Shown: piece by piece, positions 16,882 to 27,028 of the stretch
How positions within the stretch are numbered: the first letter of the stretch is position 1
How the letters are laid out: every line of letters begins with the position of its first letter
NCBI RefSeq assembly: GCF_026627445.1
Contig: NZ_JAPNLJ010000004.1
Coordinates: 62,001-126,000 of the forward strand
Direction of reading: 5' to 3'
Source of the DNA: Streptomyces sp. H27-H1
GTDB lineage: Bacteria > Actinomycetota > Actinomycetes > Streptomycetales > Streptomycetaceae
Length of the DNA: 64,000 nucleotides
Notes under the pieces: generated by a model
What the model was told of the DNA's origin: nothing
Database searches by the model: none
Seen by the model: only the letters and a program-made list of their open reading frames with translations
Translations under genes and position numbers: made by a program

Positions 16882-17946
16882 CTACGCCCGCGCCGGTGCC
16901 AGCAGGCTGCTGAGCGCGTCCATGTCCTCCACGCAGCGGCCCGATCCCAGTGCCACGCAGTCCAGCGGGTCGTCCGCCACGGAGACCGGGATCCCGGTCG
17001 AGGCGGCCATCCGCAGGTCCAGGCCGGGCAGCAGGGCGCCGCCGCCGGTCAGGACGATGCCACGCTCCATGACGTCGCCGGACAGTTCGGGAGGGCATTG
17101 CTCCAGGGTGGTGCGCACCGCCGCGATGATCGCCTCGATCGGCTCGTCGAGGGCGGCCCGCACGTCGCGCGCGTCGAGCTGGAGCGTCTGGGGCATGCCG
17201 CCGACCTTCTCGCGGCCCCGCACCGTGAAGGTGGCGGTCTCCAGGTCCGGCCGGTCCGGCACCGGCCATGCCGAGCCGATGGCCATCTTGACGTCCTCGG
17301 CGGTGCGGTCGCCGATGAGCAGGGAGTGCTCCTTGCGGACCCGGTCGGTGATCGCGGCGTCCAGCCGGTCGCCGCCGACCCGCAGGGACTGCGAGGTGAC
17401 GATGCCGCCCAGTGAGATGACCGCCACCTCGGAGGTGCCGCCGCCGATGTCGACGACCATCGAGCCGCGCGGTTCGGACACCGGGAGCCCGGCGCCGATC
17501 GCCGCGGCCATCGGTTCCTCGATCAGGTGCACGGTCTTGGCTCCGGCCCGGGTGGAGGCGTGGATGATGGCCCGCCGTTCCACCGGGGTGACCCCGGAGG
17601 GTACGCAGATCACCATGCGGGTGCGCACCCGGCGGCCGGGGACGGCCTTGCGGACGAAGTGCCGGATCATTTCCTCGGCGGCCTCGTAGTCGCAGATCAC
17701 GCCGTCCTTGAGGGGGCGGATCGCGGTGATGGAGCCGGGAGTGCGGCCGATGGTCTCCTTGGCCTCGGTGCCCACGGCCAGTGCGGTGGTGGTGCCCGCC
17801 CTGACGGCGACCACGGACGGCTCATTGAGGACGATGCCGTGCCCCCGTGCGTAGACGAGGGTGTTGGCGGTTCCCAGGTCCATCCCTATGTCGCGGCTGG
17901 AAGCCGTCTTGGTGGGCCCCGGCTTTTCAATGCGCGCCTGCGGCAT
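16882..17946 (-). CDS. MreB/Mbl-family bacterial actin homologue
   Basis: 354 residues. Actin-fold nucleotide motifs are intact: [10 protein letters not shown] (phosphate 1), [19 protein letters not shown] (phosphate 2), GGDRLDAAI, and [14 protein letters not shown] (adenosine). Overall very like the MreB encoded at 20689 but clearly diverged in the middle (PVPDRPDLETATFTVRG) and with an N-terminal tail MPQARIEKPGPTKTASSRDI. Lacking the MreB-type membrane start MSFIGRD, it may be an Mbl-type or spore-specific filament. ATG at 17946 has GGGGAACAA just upstream; longer frames to 18456 overlap folC and are rejected. It is divergent from folC. Confidence 0.88.
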   Translation of the reverse strand: MPQARIEKPGPTKTASSRDIGMDLGTANTLVYARGHGIVLNEPSVVAVRAGTTTALAVGTEAKETIGRTPGSITAIRPLKDGVICDYEAAEEMIRHFVRKAVPGRRVRTRMVICVPSGVTPVERRAIIHASTRAGAKTVHLIEEPMAAAIGAGLPVSEPRGSMVVDIGGGTSEVAVISLGGIVTSQSLRVGGDRLDAAITDRVRKEHSLLIGDRTAEDVKMAIGSAWPVPDRPDLETATFTVRGREKVGGMPQTLQLDARDVRAALDEPIEAIIAAVRTTLEQCPPELSGDVMERGIVLTGGGALLPGLDLRMAASTGIPVSVADDPLDCVALGSGRCVEDMDALSSLLAPARA

Positions 17947-18051
17947 TTGTTCCCCAATCTCCTGTCCGCAAGGCTTGCATAACGATCTGGTCGCCCTCGC
18001 CGTCGAAGGTCCCCAATGGACCAGGCCGAAAGTCCTTCCGGCCCACGTCCG

Positions 18052-18057
18052 TAGACT
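18052..18057 (+). promoter_or_regulatory. Candidate -10 box of folC (leaderless start)
   Basis: TAGACT lies exactly 7 nt before the GTG at 18065, the same distance as TAAACT before valS. No ribosome site is present between them. Confidence 0.5.
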
Positions 18058-18064
18058 GGGTCCC

Positions 18065-19579
18065 GTGAGTGAGCAGCAGCCCGAGAGCCACGATGACAGC
18101 TTCGACGAATTCGACCAGATCGTGGCGGAAGAGTCCGACCGCGACCCCGACCTGGCGGTGATCGAGGCGGGCAGCCGCACCCTGCGCGCGCAGGCCGGTC
18201 CGCCCCAGGGCGACGCGGTACCCGAAGAGCCCGCCGACCCCGAGGTGGCCAAGGCGCTGAGGGAGGTGGAACAGGAGCTGGCCGGCCGCTGGGGCGAGAC
18301 CAAGCTGGAGCCGTCCGTCACGCGGATCGCCGCGCTGATGGACGTCCTGGGCGAGCCGCAGCGCGCGTACCCCTCCATCCACGTCACCGGCACCAACGGC
18401 AAGACGAGCACCGCCCGCATGATCGAAACCCTGCTGAACGCCTTCGAGCTGCGCACGGGCCGCTACACCAGCCCGCACGTGCAGTCGGTCACCGAGCGGA
18501 TCAGCCTCGACAGTGCGCCGATCACCGCCGAGCGCTTCGTCGAGACCTTCCACGACATCAAGCCCTACGTGGACATGGTGGACGCGGCCGAGGAGTTCCG
18601 GCTGTCGTTCTTCGAGGTCCTCACCGGCATGGCCTACGCGGCCTTCGCGGACGCGCCCGTGGACGCGGCCGTGATCGAAGTCGGCATGGGCGGCACCTGG
18701 GACGCGACGAACGTGATCGACGGCGCGGTCGCCGTGATCACCCCGATCAGCCTGGACCACACGGACCGGCTCGGATCCACGACCGGCGAGATCGCGACGG
18801 AGAAGGGCGGGGTCATCAAGCAGGGCGCCACCGTGATCCTGGCGCAGCAGCCGGTGGACGCGGCGCAGGTGCTGCTGAAGAAGGCCGTGGAGGTCGACGC
18901 GACCGTGGCCCGCGAGGGCATGGAGTTCGGCGTCGTCACCCGCGAGGTCGCGGTGGGCGGGCAGCAGCTGACGCTGCGCGGGCTGGGCGGCGAGTACGAC
19001 GGGATCTTCCTGCCGCTGTACGGCGCCCACATGGCGCACAACGCGGCGGTCGCCCTGGCGGCGGTCGAGGCCTTCTTCGGAATCGGCGCGGCCCACGCGC
19101 GGCCGCTGGACGTGGAGACCGTGCGAAAGGCCTTCGCCTCGGTGACCTCGCCCGGCCGCATGGAGGTCGTGCGGCGCAGCCCGACGGTGGTCCTGGATGC
19201 GGCGCACAACCCGGCGGGGGCGCGGGTCACGGCGGAGGCGGTGACCGAGGCCTTCGGCTTCAGCCGGCTCGTCGGGGTCGTGGGCGCGAGCGAGGGCAAG
19301 GACGTGCGCGGGTTCTTCGAGGCCTTCGAGCCGATCTTCGCGGAGGTCGTGATCACGGAGAACACCAGCCACCGGGCGATGTCCGCCGACGATCTGGCGG
19401 CCATCGCGGTCGAGGTCTTCGGCGTGGACCGGGTCCAGGTGGAGCCGCGGCTGGACGACGCCCTGGAGGCGGCGATCACGCTGGCGGAGGAAGAGGCGGA
19501 GTACGGAGGGGCCGGAGTCCTGGTGACCGGGTCCGTGATCACGGTGGGCGAGGCCCGCCTGCTGCTGAAGAGGGGCTGA
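18065..19579 (+). CDS. folC: Folylpolyglutamate / dihydrofolate synthase
   Basis: 504 residues, longer than typical because of an acidic N-terminal extension of about 70 residues (EDSD-rich). The Mur-ligase-type P-loop GTNGKTS is at 109-115; SPHVQSVTERI, EVGMGGTWDATN and DAAHNPAG are family signatures for the metal, folate and ADP sites. It adds glutamate to folates (and possibly to dihydropteroate) in the cytoplasm. Start GTG at 18065, likely leaderless. The next gene, encoding a DUF4233 protein, begins three bases after its stop, so they are cotranscribed. Confidence 0.95.
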   Translation: MSEQQPESHDDSFDEFDQIVAEESDRDPDLAVIEAGSRTLRAQAGPPQGDAVPEEPADPEVAKALREVEQELAGRWGETKLEPSVTRIAALMDVLGEPQRAYPSIHVTGTNGKTSTARMIETLLNAFELRTGRYTSPHVQSVTERISLDSAPITAERFVETFHDIKPYVDMVDAAEEFRLSFFEVLTGMAYAAFADAPVDAAVIEVGMGGTWDATNVIDGAVAVITPISLDHTDRLGSTTGEIATEKGGVIKQGATVILAQQPVDAAQVLLKKAVEVDATVAREGMEFGVVTREVAVGGQQLTLRGLGGEYDGIFLPLYGAHMAHNAAVALAAVEAFFGIGAAHARPLDVETVRKAFASVTSPGRMEVVRRSPTVVLDAAHNPAGARVTAEAVTEAFGFSRLVGVVGASEGKDVRGFFEAFEPIFAEVVITENTSHRAMSADDLAAIAVEVFGVDRVQVEPRLDDALEAAITLAEEEAEYGGAGVLVTGSVITVGEARLLLKRG

Positions 19580-19582
19580 GGG

Positions 19583-19924
19583 ATGCGCACGCTGTGTGCT
19601 TCGACGCTGATCGGCGAGTTCTTCGTGATCGGCTTCGCCGGGCTGGTCGCGATGAAGGGGGATCTGAGCCAGGCCGCGGTCTGGACGGTCTGCGGGATCG
19701 CGATGCTGCTGTCGGTACTGCTGTGCGGGATGCTCTCGCGCCCCGGGGCCGTCCAGATCGGCTGGGCCCTGCAGATCGGTCTGGTGCTGAGCGGGTTCGT
19801 CGTGCCGATGATGTTCATCCTCGGCGTGGTGTTCGCGGGCCTGTGGTGGTGCTCGGTCCACTACGGCCGCCGCATCGACGAGATCAAGGCCCGCTGGGCC
19901 GCCCAGGCCCAGGCCGAGGCGTAG
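19583..19924 (+). CDS. DUF4233-type membrane protein
   Basis: 113 residues with three to four membrane segments (about 8-24, 31-51, 59-77, 79-95) and a charged C-terminal tail. From memory, proteins of this family (DUF4233) sit directly after folC in many actinomycetes, as here (3-bp gap). The function is unknown. The ATG at 19583 directly follows GGGCTGAGGG, which overlaps the folC end and could serve as ribosome site. Confidence 0.8.
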   Translation: MRTLCASTLIGEFFVIGFAGLVAMKGDLSQAAVWTVCGIAMLLSVLLCGMLSRPGAVQIGWALQIGLVLSGFVVPMMFILGVVFAGLWWCSVHYGRRIDEIKARWAAQAQAEA

Positions 19925-19981
19925 GCCGGGGCACCTGTAGCCTCGTCGGACCGCACCCGTATGCCGCAAGGAGTTACCCAT

Positions 19982-20392
19982 ATGACCCAGCGCACGCTCG
20001 TCCTCCTCAAGCCCGACGCCGTTCGTCGCGGCCTGATCGGCGAGATCGTCGGCCGTATCGAGCGGAAGGCCGGCTGGACCATTCCCGCGCTGGAGCTGCG
20101 CACGCTGGACCAGGAGACCCTGGAGGCGCACTACGGCGAGCACAAGGGCAAGGTGTTCTACGAGCCGCTCATGGGCTTCATGGCGAGCGGCCCGGTCGTG
20201 GCCCTGGTCGTCGAAGGGGAGCGCGTGATCGAGGGTGTCCGCCAGTTGGCCGGACCCACTGACCCGATTGCCGCCGCACCCGGCTCCATCCGGGGTGACT
20301 TCGGTACCGTCACCCGGGAGAACCTGATCCACGCGTCGGACTCCGAGGAGTCCGCAGAGCGTGAGCTGAAGCTGTTCTTCCCGGCGCTCTGA
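19982..20392 (+). CDS. ndk: Nucleoside diphosphate kinase
   Basis: 136 residues, the usual compact length. Active-site histidine His117 in NLIHASDS (most homologues have HGSDS, so Gly to Ala is a small variation). LVLLKPDAVRRGLIGEIV and GPTDPIAAAPGSIRGDFG are the nucleotide-binding signatures. It transfers phosphate between NTPs and NDPs. ATG at 19982 with AAGGAG 9-14 nt upstream; a start further up at 19961 lacks support. A strong hairpin (20439-20465) separates it from mreB. Confidence 0.96.
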   Translation: MTQRTLVLLKPDAVRRGLIGEIVGRIERKAGWTIPALELRTLDQETLEAHYGEHKGKVFYEPLMGFMASGPVVALVVEGERVIEGVRQLAGPTDPIAAAPGSIRGDFGTVTRENLIHASDSEESAERELKLFFPAL

Positions 20393-20438
20393 TCACTCTT
20401 TTCTGACGCAACATCAGCCGAATAGCGCTCATGACCTG

Positions 20439-20465
20439 GGGCGACCGAAGTAATTTCGGTCGCCC
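20439..20465 (+). terminator. Terminator after ndk
   Basis: GGGCGACCGAA (20439-20449), loop GTAAT, TTCGGTCGCCC (20455-20465): 11-bp perfect stem. Confidence 0.85.
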
Positions 20466-20688
20466 TGCGGTATTACCGGGCGTATTCGGGAACGCATGGA
20501 CAGGACACGACGTCACCACTAAGGGGGCGGGTAACCGTTCCGGCGGTATCGCCGGAGTCCCGTCGCGCGGTGTCCGTACTCGCGGCACTACGATGGGGCC
20601 TCCACCCACACACCCGCCTCGCCGACCTGACAGCAGCCGCTATCAACTGGAAGGCCAGACGCTCCTCATGGGGAACAAGGGGAACTAC

Positions 20689-21708
<1,020 letters not shown>

Positions 21709-21740
21709 TCCGGCCCGCCGCGAGGCGGTGGAACACAAAT

Positions 21741-21780
21741 GATCCGCCGTACGGGTGCTGCCGGGCCCGTGCGGCGGATC
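21741..21780 (+). terminator. Hairpin between mreB and mreC (terminator or attenuator)
   Basis: GATCCGCCGTACGGG (21741-21755) pairs with CCCGTGCGGCGGATC (21766-21780), 15 bp with one G-T pair, loop of 10. It would lower read-through from mreB into mreC. TTGATATAC just after it could belong to a secondary promoter. Confidence 0.7.
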
Positions 21781-21848
21781 GTTGATATACAGGCAAGGTC
21801 CGGTTCGAGCCCCGGCTCCACCGGAGCGGCTTCGCCGCACAGGTAACT

Positions 21849-22820
21849 ATGAGGAAGGCACGGCCGCCGCACGTGAGGGACACACGAGAAAGCCGGCTGC
21901 TCCTGGTGCTTCTGATCGCCATCGCGTTCGCGTTGATCACGGTGGACATCAGGACGGGCGAGGACTCGCCGGTCGACGGTGCCCGGCAGGCCGCCGCAGC
22001 GGTCTTCGGGCCGGTCGAAAAGGGCGTGGCGAAGGGTGTCGACCCGGTCGCCAACGCCATAGGGGCGGTACGGGACTCCGGCGAGCGGCACAACCGCATC
22101 GCTTCGCTGGAGCGCGAGAACGCGGCGCTCAAGGCCAAGCTGGGCAGCGACGACCAGACCCGCAGCCGGATCCGGGAGCTCGACGAGATGCTCAAGCGGG
22201 CCGGCGCCGGGCAGTACGGCATCAAGGGCGCCGAGGTCATCGCCATAGGAGCGGCCCAGGGCTTCTCCTGGACGGTCACCATCGACGCGGGCAGCAAGGA
22301 CGGCATCGAGCGCGACATGACCGTCCTCAACGGGGACGGACTCGTCGGCCGGGTCTCCACCGTGGGCCCCGACACCGCCACGGTGGTCCTCGCCAACGAC
22401 CCCGACTTCACCGTCGGCACCCGCCTGGAGAAGACCGGCGAACTGGGCTTCGCCACTGGTCAGGGCGACCGGGCGCTCTCCGTGCAGATGCTCAACGGCA
22501 AAGCCAAGATCAACACGGGTGACCGCCTCGTCACCTTCGGCTCGCGCGGCAACAAGCCCTTCGTCCCCGGCGTCCCGATCGGCGAGGTGGTCAAGGTCGA
22601 CCCCTCGCGCGGCGACCTGACCCGCACGATCTGGGTCCGCCCGTTCGTCGGCTTCTCGCGCCTGGACATCGTCGGCGTCGTGGTGATGCCCCCGCGCGAG
22701 GATCCCCGCGACGCGGTCCTGCCGCCCAAGCCCGAGGCACCCAAGCCCACCCCGACGGTCACCGTCACGGTGACGCCGTCAACCGGCGCGTCCGCGTCCG
22801 GCAAGCCGGTCGACGAGTAG
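21849..22820 (+). CDS. mreC: Rod-shape-determining protein MreC
   Basis: 323 residues. Short cytoplasmic N terminus, one membrane segment (about 17-33, LLLVLLIAIAFALITVD), a coiled coil (about 77-120, RIASLERENAALKAKLGSDD), then the beta-barrel periplasmic-type domain. The C terminus is a Pro/Thr/Val-rich tail (PTPTVTVTVTPSTGAS) about 30 residues long. MreC links MreB/MreD to penicillin-binding proteins. ATG at 21849; only a weak ribosome site is seen. mreD follows after 12 bp. Confidence 0.94.
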   Translation: MRKARPPHVRDTRESRLLLVLLIAIAFALITVDIRTGEDSPVDGARQAAAAVFGPVEKGVAKGVDPVANAIGAVRDSGERHNRIASLERENAALKAKLGSDDQTRSRIRELDEMLKRAGAGQYGIKGAEVIAIGAAQGFSWTVTIDAGSKDGIERDMTVLNGDGLVGRVSTVGPDTATVVLANDPDFTVGTRLEKTGELGFATGQGDRALSVQMLNGKAKINTGDRLVTFGSRGNKPFVPGVPIGEVVKVDPSRGDLTRTIWVRPFVGFSRLDIVGVVVMPPREDPRDAVLPPKPEAPKPTPTVTVTVTPSTGASASGKPVDE

Positions 22821-22832
22821 GAGCCGATCACC

Positions 22833-23537
22833 ATGCGTTTCAACCGGATCCTCCTCTCGGGCACGCTCGTCGTGGTCGCCCTCGTCGTCCAGGTCTCCGT
22901 CCTCGGCCGGCTCCAACTCCCCGGAGCCGTACCCGACCTGGTCCTCCTCACCGTCGTCGCCCTCGCACTCGTGTACGGGAGCGTCAGCGGCGCACTCATC
23001 GGCTTCACCGCCGGCCTCCTCACGGACCTGGCCCCGCCCGCCGACCACGCGGCCGGCCGCTACGCGCTCGTGCTCTGCGTCATCGGCTACGTCGCCGGCC
23101 TGGTCCGCCCCGACACCGGACGCTTCCGCTCCGCCTGGGGCCCGATGCTCACCGTCGTCGGCGCAGCCTTCGCCTCCACCCTGCTCTACGCGGGTGTCGG
23201 CGCCCTGGTCGGCGACACCGCCGCCCGCCACGTGGGACTGACCGGACTGCTGTTCACGGCGGTCCTCTACGACCTGCTGCTCGCGCCCTTCACCGTGCCG
23301 TTCATCATGGCGCTGGCCCGTCGCGCGGAGAACGACCCGATGGCCGTCGACGCCAACGGGGGCCCGCCGAAGGGCAAGGACATCGCCTCCGGCTGGCTGG
23401 CCGGCAGTACCGGGCTGCGGATCGGCAGCCAGCGCGGCGGCCTGCGCATGAAGACGGCCCGCAGCCGCGCCAACCGGGCCGGCCGGATAAAGGGCGTCAA
23501 GGGAATCAAGGGTGTGAAGAGCGTCAAGAAGCTGTGA
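22833..23537 (+). CDS. mreD: Rod-shape-determining protein MreD
   Basis: 234 residues with five to six membrane segments in the first 165 residues (MRFNRILLSGTLVVVALVVQ...). The cytoplasmic tail is strongly basic and ends in near-repeats of IKGVKGIKGVKSVKKL, longer than in most MreD proteins. It completes the MreBCD morphogenetic complex in the membrane. Start ATG at 22833 with GGAGCC upstream. pbp2 starts 13 bp downstream with a GGGAGGAG ribosome site, so the genes form one operon. Confidence 0.9.
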   Translation: MRFNRILLSGTLVVVALVVQVSVLGRLQLPGAVPDLVLLTVVALALVYGSVSGALIGFTAGLLTDLAPPADHAAGRYALVLCVIGYVAGLVRPDTGRFRSAWGPMLTVVGAAFASTLLYAGVGALVGDTAARHVGLTGLLFTAVLYDLLLAPFTVPFIMALARRAENDPMAVDANGGPPKGKDIASGWLAGSTGLRIGSQRGGLRMKTARSRANRAGRIKGVKGIKGVKSVKKL

Positions 23538-23550
23538 GGGAGGAGTCCAC

Positions 23551-25728
23551 GTGACCAACATTGCGGAAACCGGCCGAACTTCCCGGGTTCGGATCCGGCT
23601 CGTGATCATCCAGGTGCTCGTCTTCTCCCTGTTCCTCACGCTCGGCGGGCGCCTCTGGTACCTCCAGATCCGCAACGGCGACGAGTACTCCGACGAGGCC
23701 AAGAACAACCACGTCCAGCAGGTGGTCCAGCCGGCGGTGCGCGGCTCCGTCCTTGACGCCCGCGGGGTCGCCCTCGCCGACAACGAGACCCGCCTGGTCG
23801 TCTCCGCCAGCCGCACCGAGCTGATGAAGATGAAGGACCGCGGCAAGACGGTGCTCGCCCGGCTCGCGGGCGTCCTCGACATAAGGTCACAGGACGTCTC
23901 CGACAAGGTCCGGCTCTGCAACAACGAGACGCCGCAGCCCTGCTGGAACGGCTCCCCGTACCAGCCCATCCCGGTCACCAACAAGGCCACCACCCAGCAG
24001 GCCTTGCAGATCCGCGAGCGCCCCGAGGACTTCCCGGGGATCACCGCCGAGCCCACCGCCGTACGCCGCTACCCGGCCCCCGGCGGCGCCAACACCGGGC
24101 AGGTCCTCGGCTACCTCTCCCCGGTCACCGACGACGAGATCGTCAGGGCGAAGGACACCAACTCGCCGTTCCTGCGCTCCGACCAGGTCGGCCGCTTCGG
24201 CATCGAGCGCACGTACGACAAGGAACTGCGCGGGAAGGCGGGCGTCACCCGCTACGAGGTGGACAACCTCGGCCGGGTCATCGGCATGGCCAGGAACGAC
24301 CGGGCGGTCCCCGGCGCCAACCTCGTCACCAGCATCGACGCCCGGGTCCAGGGAGTGGCCGAGTACGAGCTGAACGCGGCCATGCTGGAGGCGCGCAAGC
24401 AGATCGACCGCAACACCAGCGTCCCCTACAAGGCCGACGCGGGCGCCATCGTCGTCATGGAGTCCAAGACCGGCCGCATCGTGGCCATGGCCTCCAACCC
24501 CACCTACGACCCGAACGTGTGGGTCGGCGGTATCTCCGGCAAGGACTACGCCAAGCTCACCGCCAAGGACTCCAACGTCCCCCTCATGAACCGGGCCATT
24601 CAGGGCCAGGCCGCCCCCGGCTCCATCTTCAAGGTCATCCCGACGGCGGCCGCGGTCAACGCCGGATACAAGTTCGACGGCGAGTACCCCTGCCCGAGCT
24701 CGTACTCCATCGGCGGCCAGGTCTTCAAGAACTTCGAGTCCCAGGGCCACGGCTCCATCACCCTCGGCCGGGCCCTCGAAGTGTCCTGCGACACCGTCTT
24801 CTACGCCCTCGGCCACCAGCAGTGGCTCAAGGACGGCGGACTCCACCCGAAGAAGAGCCCGGCCGAGATCTTCTACAAGACCGCCCACGAGTTCGGCCTC
24901 GGCGCCGAGACCCGTGTGGACCTGCCGGGCGAGGAGAAGGGCCGCGTCCCCGACCGCGGCTGGAAGCAGCGGTTCTGGGAGGTCAACAAGGACGGGTGGT
25001 GCAAGACCGGCAAGAAGGGCGGCACCTACGTCGAGCTGCTGTCCTACGAGAACTGCCTCGAAGGCAACCTCATGCGCGCCGGCGACGCCGTCAACTACTC
25101 CATCGGCCAGGGCGACACCCTCGTCACCCCGATCCAGATGGCGACCATCTACGCGGCCATCTCCAACGGCGGCACCCTGTGGAACCCCACCATCGGCAAG
25201 GCCATCATCAGCGCCGACGGCAAGAAGATCGAAGAGATCAAGCCGCAGGCCCACGGCAAACTGCCGATGACCGAGGAAACCCGGAGCAAGATGGAGGCCG
25301 CGCTGGAAGGCGTCGCCACCCGCGGCACCGCCGCCTGGCGCTTCGGCGGCTGGCCGCAGAAGCAGATCCCGATGCACGCCAAGACCGGTACCGCGGAGGT
25401 CTACGGCAAGCAGACCACCTCGTGGTTCGCCACATACACCGCGGACTACACGATCGTGATGACGATCTCCCAGGGCGGCACCGGCTCCGGCGCCTCCGGT
25501 CCCGCGGTGCGCAACGTCTACAACGCCATCTACGGCCTCACCATGGCCGGAGTCCAGGACCCGAAGAAGGCCCTGTTGCCCAAGCCGGAGGCGAAACTGC
25601 CCAGGATCCTGCCCGACGGCAGCATCGAGAACCCCGAGATCACGCCCTACGTGCCGCCGTCCCCGGAGGAACTGGCACCGCCCGCGCTCGCCGGACCACC
25701 CGCACCACCCGCCGCGCGCCAGGACTGA
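23551..25728 (+). CDS. pbp2: Class B penicillin-binding protein 2 (mre-cluster transpeptidase)
   Basis: 725 residues. Membrane anchor at about 15-35, a dimerisation domain, then the transpeptidase: active Ser358 in APGSIFK (SxxK), SCD at 412-414 (the PBP2 form of SxN) and KTGTA at 611-615. C-terminal Pro-rich tail. It crosslinks peptidoglycan outside the membrane together with the SEDS protein encoded next. Start GTG at 23551 with GGGAGGAG upstream. The equivalent mre-cluster gene of S. coelicolor is needed for normal spore walls. Sfr starts 15 bp after the stop. Confidence 0.95.
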   Translation: MTNIAETGRTSRVRIRLVIIQVLVFSLFLTLGGRLWYLQIRNGDEYSDEAKNNHVQQVVQPAVRGSVLDARGVALADNETRLVVSASRTELMKMKDRGKTVLARLAGVLDIRSQDVSDKVRLCNNETPQPCWNGSPYQPIPVTNKATTQQALQIRERPEDFPGITAEPTAVRRYPAPGGANTGQVLGYLSPVTDDEIVRAKDTNSPFLRSDQVGRFGIERTYDKELRGKAGVTRYEVDNLGRVIGMARNDRAVPGANLVTSIDARVQGVAEYELNAAMLEARKQIDRNTSVPYKADAGAIVVMESKTGRIVAMASNPTYDPNVWVGGISGKDYAKLTAKDSNVPLMNRAIQGQAAPGSIFKVIPTAAAVNAGYKFDGEYPCPSSYSIGGQVFKNFESQGHGSITLGRALEVSCDTVFYALGHQQWLKDGGLHPKKSPAEIFYKTAHEFGLGAETRVDLPGEEKGRVPDRGWKQRFWEVNKDGWCKTGKKGGTYVELLSYENCLEGNLMRAGDAVNYSIGQGDTLVTPIQMATIYAAISNGGTLWNPTIGKAIISADGKKIEEIKPQAHGKLPMTEETRSKMEAALEGVATRGTAAWRFGGWPQKQIPMHAKTGTAEVYGKQTTSWFATYTADYTIVMTISQGGTGSGASGPAVRNVYNAIYGLTMAGVQDPKKALLPKPEAKLPRILPDGSIENPEITPYVPPSPEELAPPALAGPPAPPAARQD

Positions 25729-25743
25729 GGACCGAGACCCGAC

Positions 25744-26946
25744 ATGCAGACCGCGAACAAGTTCTCCGTCTCCGGCTACGCGCCGGAGCAGCGGGGAGCG
25801 ATGGCCAAACTCACCGCCCGCGACTCCGTGGTGCGCCGGCTCGACTGGCCGATACTCCTCTCGGCGCTCGCCCTCTCCCTCATCGGCGCCCTGCTGGTGT
25901 GGTCGGCGACCCGCAACCGGACCTCGCTGAACAACGGGGACCCGTACTACTTCCTCTTCCGGCACGCCATGAACACCGGCATCGGCCTCGTGCTGATGAT
26001 CGGCACCATCTGGCTCGGCCACCGCACCCTGCGCGGGGCCGTACCGGTCCTCTACGGGCTCTCCGTCGTCCTGATCCTCGCCGTCCTCACCCCGCTGGGC
26101 GCCACCATCAACGGCGCCCACGCCTGGATCGTGGTCGGCGGCGGCTTCTCGCTGCAGCCCTCCGAATTCGTCAAGATCACGATCATCCTGGGCATGGCGA
26201 TGCTGCTCGCCGGCCGGGTGGACGCGGGCGACCTCGCCCACCCCGACCACCGCACGGTCGTCAAGGCGCTCTGCCTCGCCGCCGCCCCGATGGGCATCAT
26301 CATGCTGATGCCCGACCTCGGCTCCGTCATGGTCATGGTCGTCATCGTGCTCGGTGTCCTGCTGGCCTCCGGCGCCTCCAACCGCTGGGTGCTGGGCCTG
26401 CTCGGCTCGGGCGCCGCCGGCGCCATCCTGATCTGGCAGCTCGGCATCCTCGACGAGTACCAGATCAACCGCTTCGCGGCCTTCGCCAACCCCGAGCTCG
26501 ACCCGGCCGGCGTCGGCTACAACACCAACCAGGCGCGCATCGCGATCGGCTCCGGCGGACTGACCGGCTCCGGGCTCTTCCACGGTTCGCAGACCACGGG
26601 CCAGTTCGTGCCGGAACAGCAGACCGACTTCGTCTTCACGGTGGCGGGGGAGGAGCTGGGCTTCGTCGGAGCCGGGCTGATCCTGGTGCTGCTCGGGGTC
26701 ATCCTGTGGCGCGCCTGCGTCATCGCCCGCGAGACCACCGAGCTCTACGGAACGATCGTGTGCGCCGGGATCATCGCCTGGTTCGCCTTCCAGGCCTTCG
26801 AGAACATCGGCATGACCCTCGGGATCATGCCCGTGGCCGGACTGCCACTGCCGTTCGTGTCCTACGGAGGATCGTCGATGTTCGCCGTGTGGGTGGCCAT
26901 CGGGCTGCTCCAGTCGATCAGGGTGCAGCGGCCGATGTCGGCCTGA
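25744..26946 (+). CDS. sfr: SEDS-family peptidoglycan polymerase Sfr (RodA-like)
   Basis: 400 residues with about ten membrane segments. SEDS signatures: a long extracytoplasmic loop with NTNQARIAIGSGGLTGSGLFHGSQTTGQFVPEQQTDFVFTV-type sequence (seen at about 260-300), and PFVSYGGSSMFAVWVAIGLL near the C terminus. SEDS proteins polymerise lipid II into glycan strands with a class B PBP, here Pbp2. Start ATG at 25744; an internal ATG at 25801 is possible. Just after the stop there is a small CGGC/GCCG hairpin followed by five T (about 26950-26973), a possible weak end of the mre operon. Confidence 0.94.
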   Translation: MQTANKFSVSGYAPEQRGAMAKLTARDSVVRRLDWPILLSALALSLIGALLVWSATRNRTSLNNGDPYYFLFRHAMNTGIGLVLMIGTIWLGHRTLRGAVPVLYGLSVVLILAVLTPLGATINGAHAWIVVGGGFSLQPSEFVKITIILGMAMLLAGRVDAGDLAHPDHRTVVKALCLAAAPMGIIMLMPDLGSVMVMVVIVLGVLLASGASNRWVLGLLGSGAAGAILIWQLGILDEYQINRFAAFANPELDPAGVGYNTNQARIAIGSGGLTGSGLFHGSQTTGQFVPEQQTDFVFTVAGEELGFVGAGLILVLLGVILWRACVIARETTELYGTIVCAGIIAWFAFQAFENIGMTLGIMPVAGLPLPFVSYGGSSMFAVWVAIGLLQSIRVQRPMSA

Positions 26947-27028
26947 TCCGGCAGTTCCGGAGCCGTTTTTCCGCCTCGCCTCCCAATTTCCCCTCCCGTC
27001 GTGTTCCGTACAGGACTACGTTCGATTC

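Noticed and set aside
17947..18456. N-terminal extension of the MreB-like protein
   Set aside because: The longer frame overlaps divergent folC and its composition is a shadow; ATG 17946 has a ribosome site and begins just before the actin motif.
20431..20688. Extended N terminus for MreB
   Set aside because: The extension contains the ndk terminator; MSFIGRD at 20689 with AAGGGGAA upstream is the family start.
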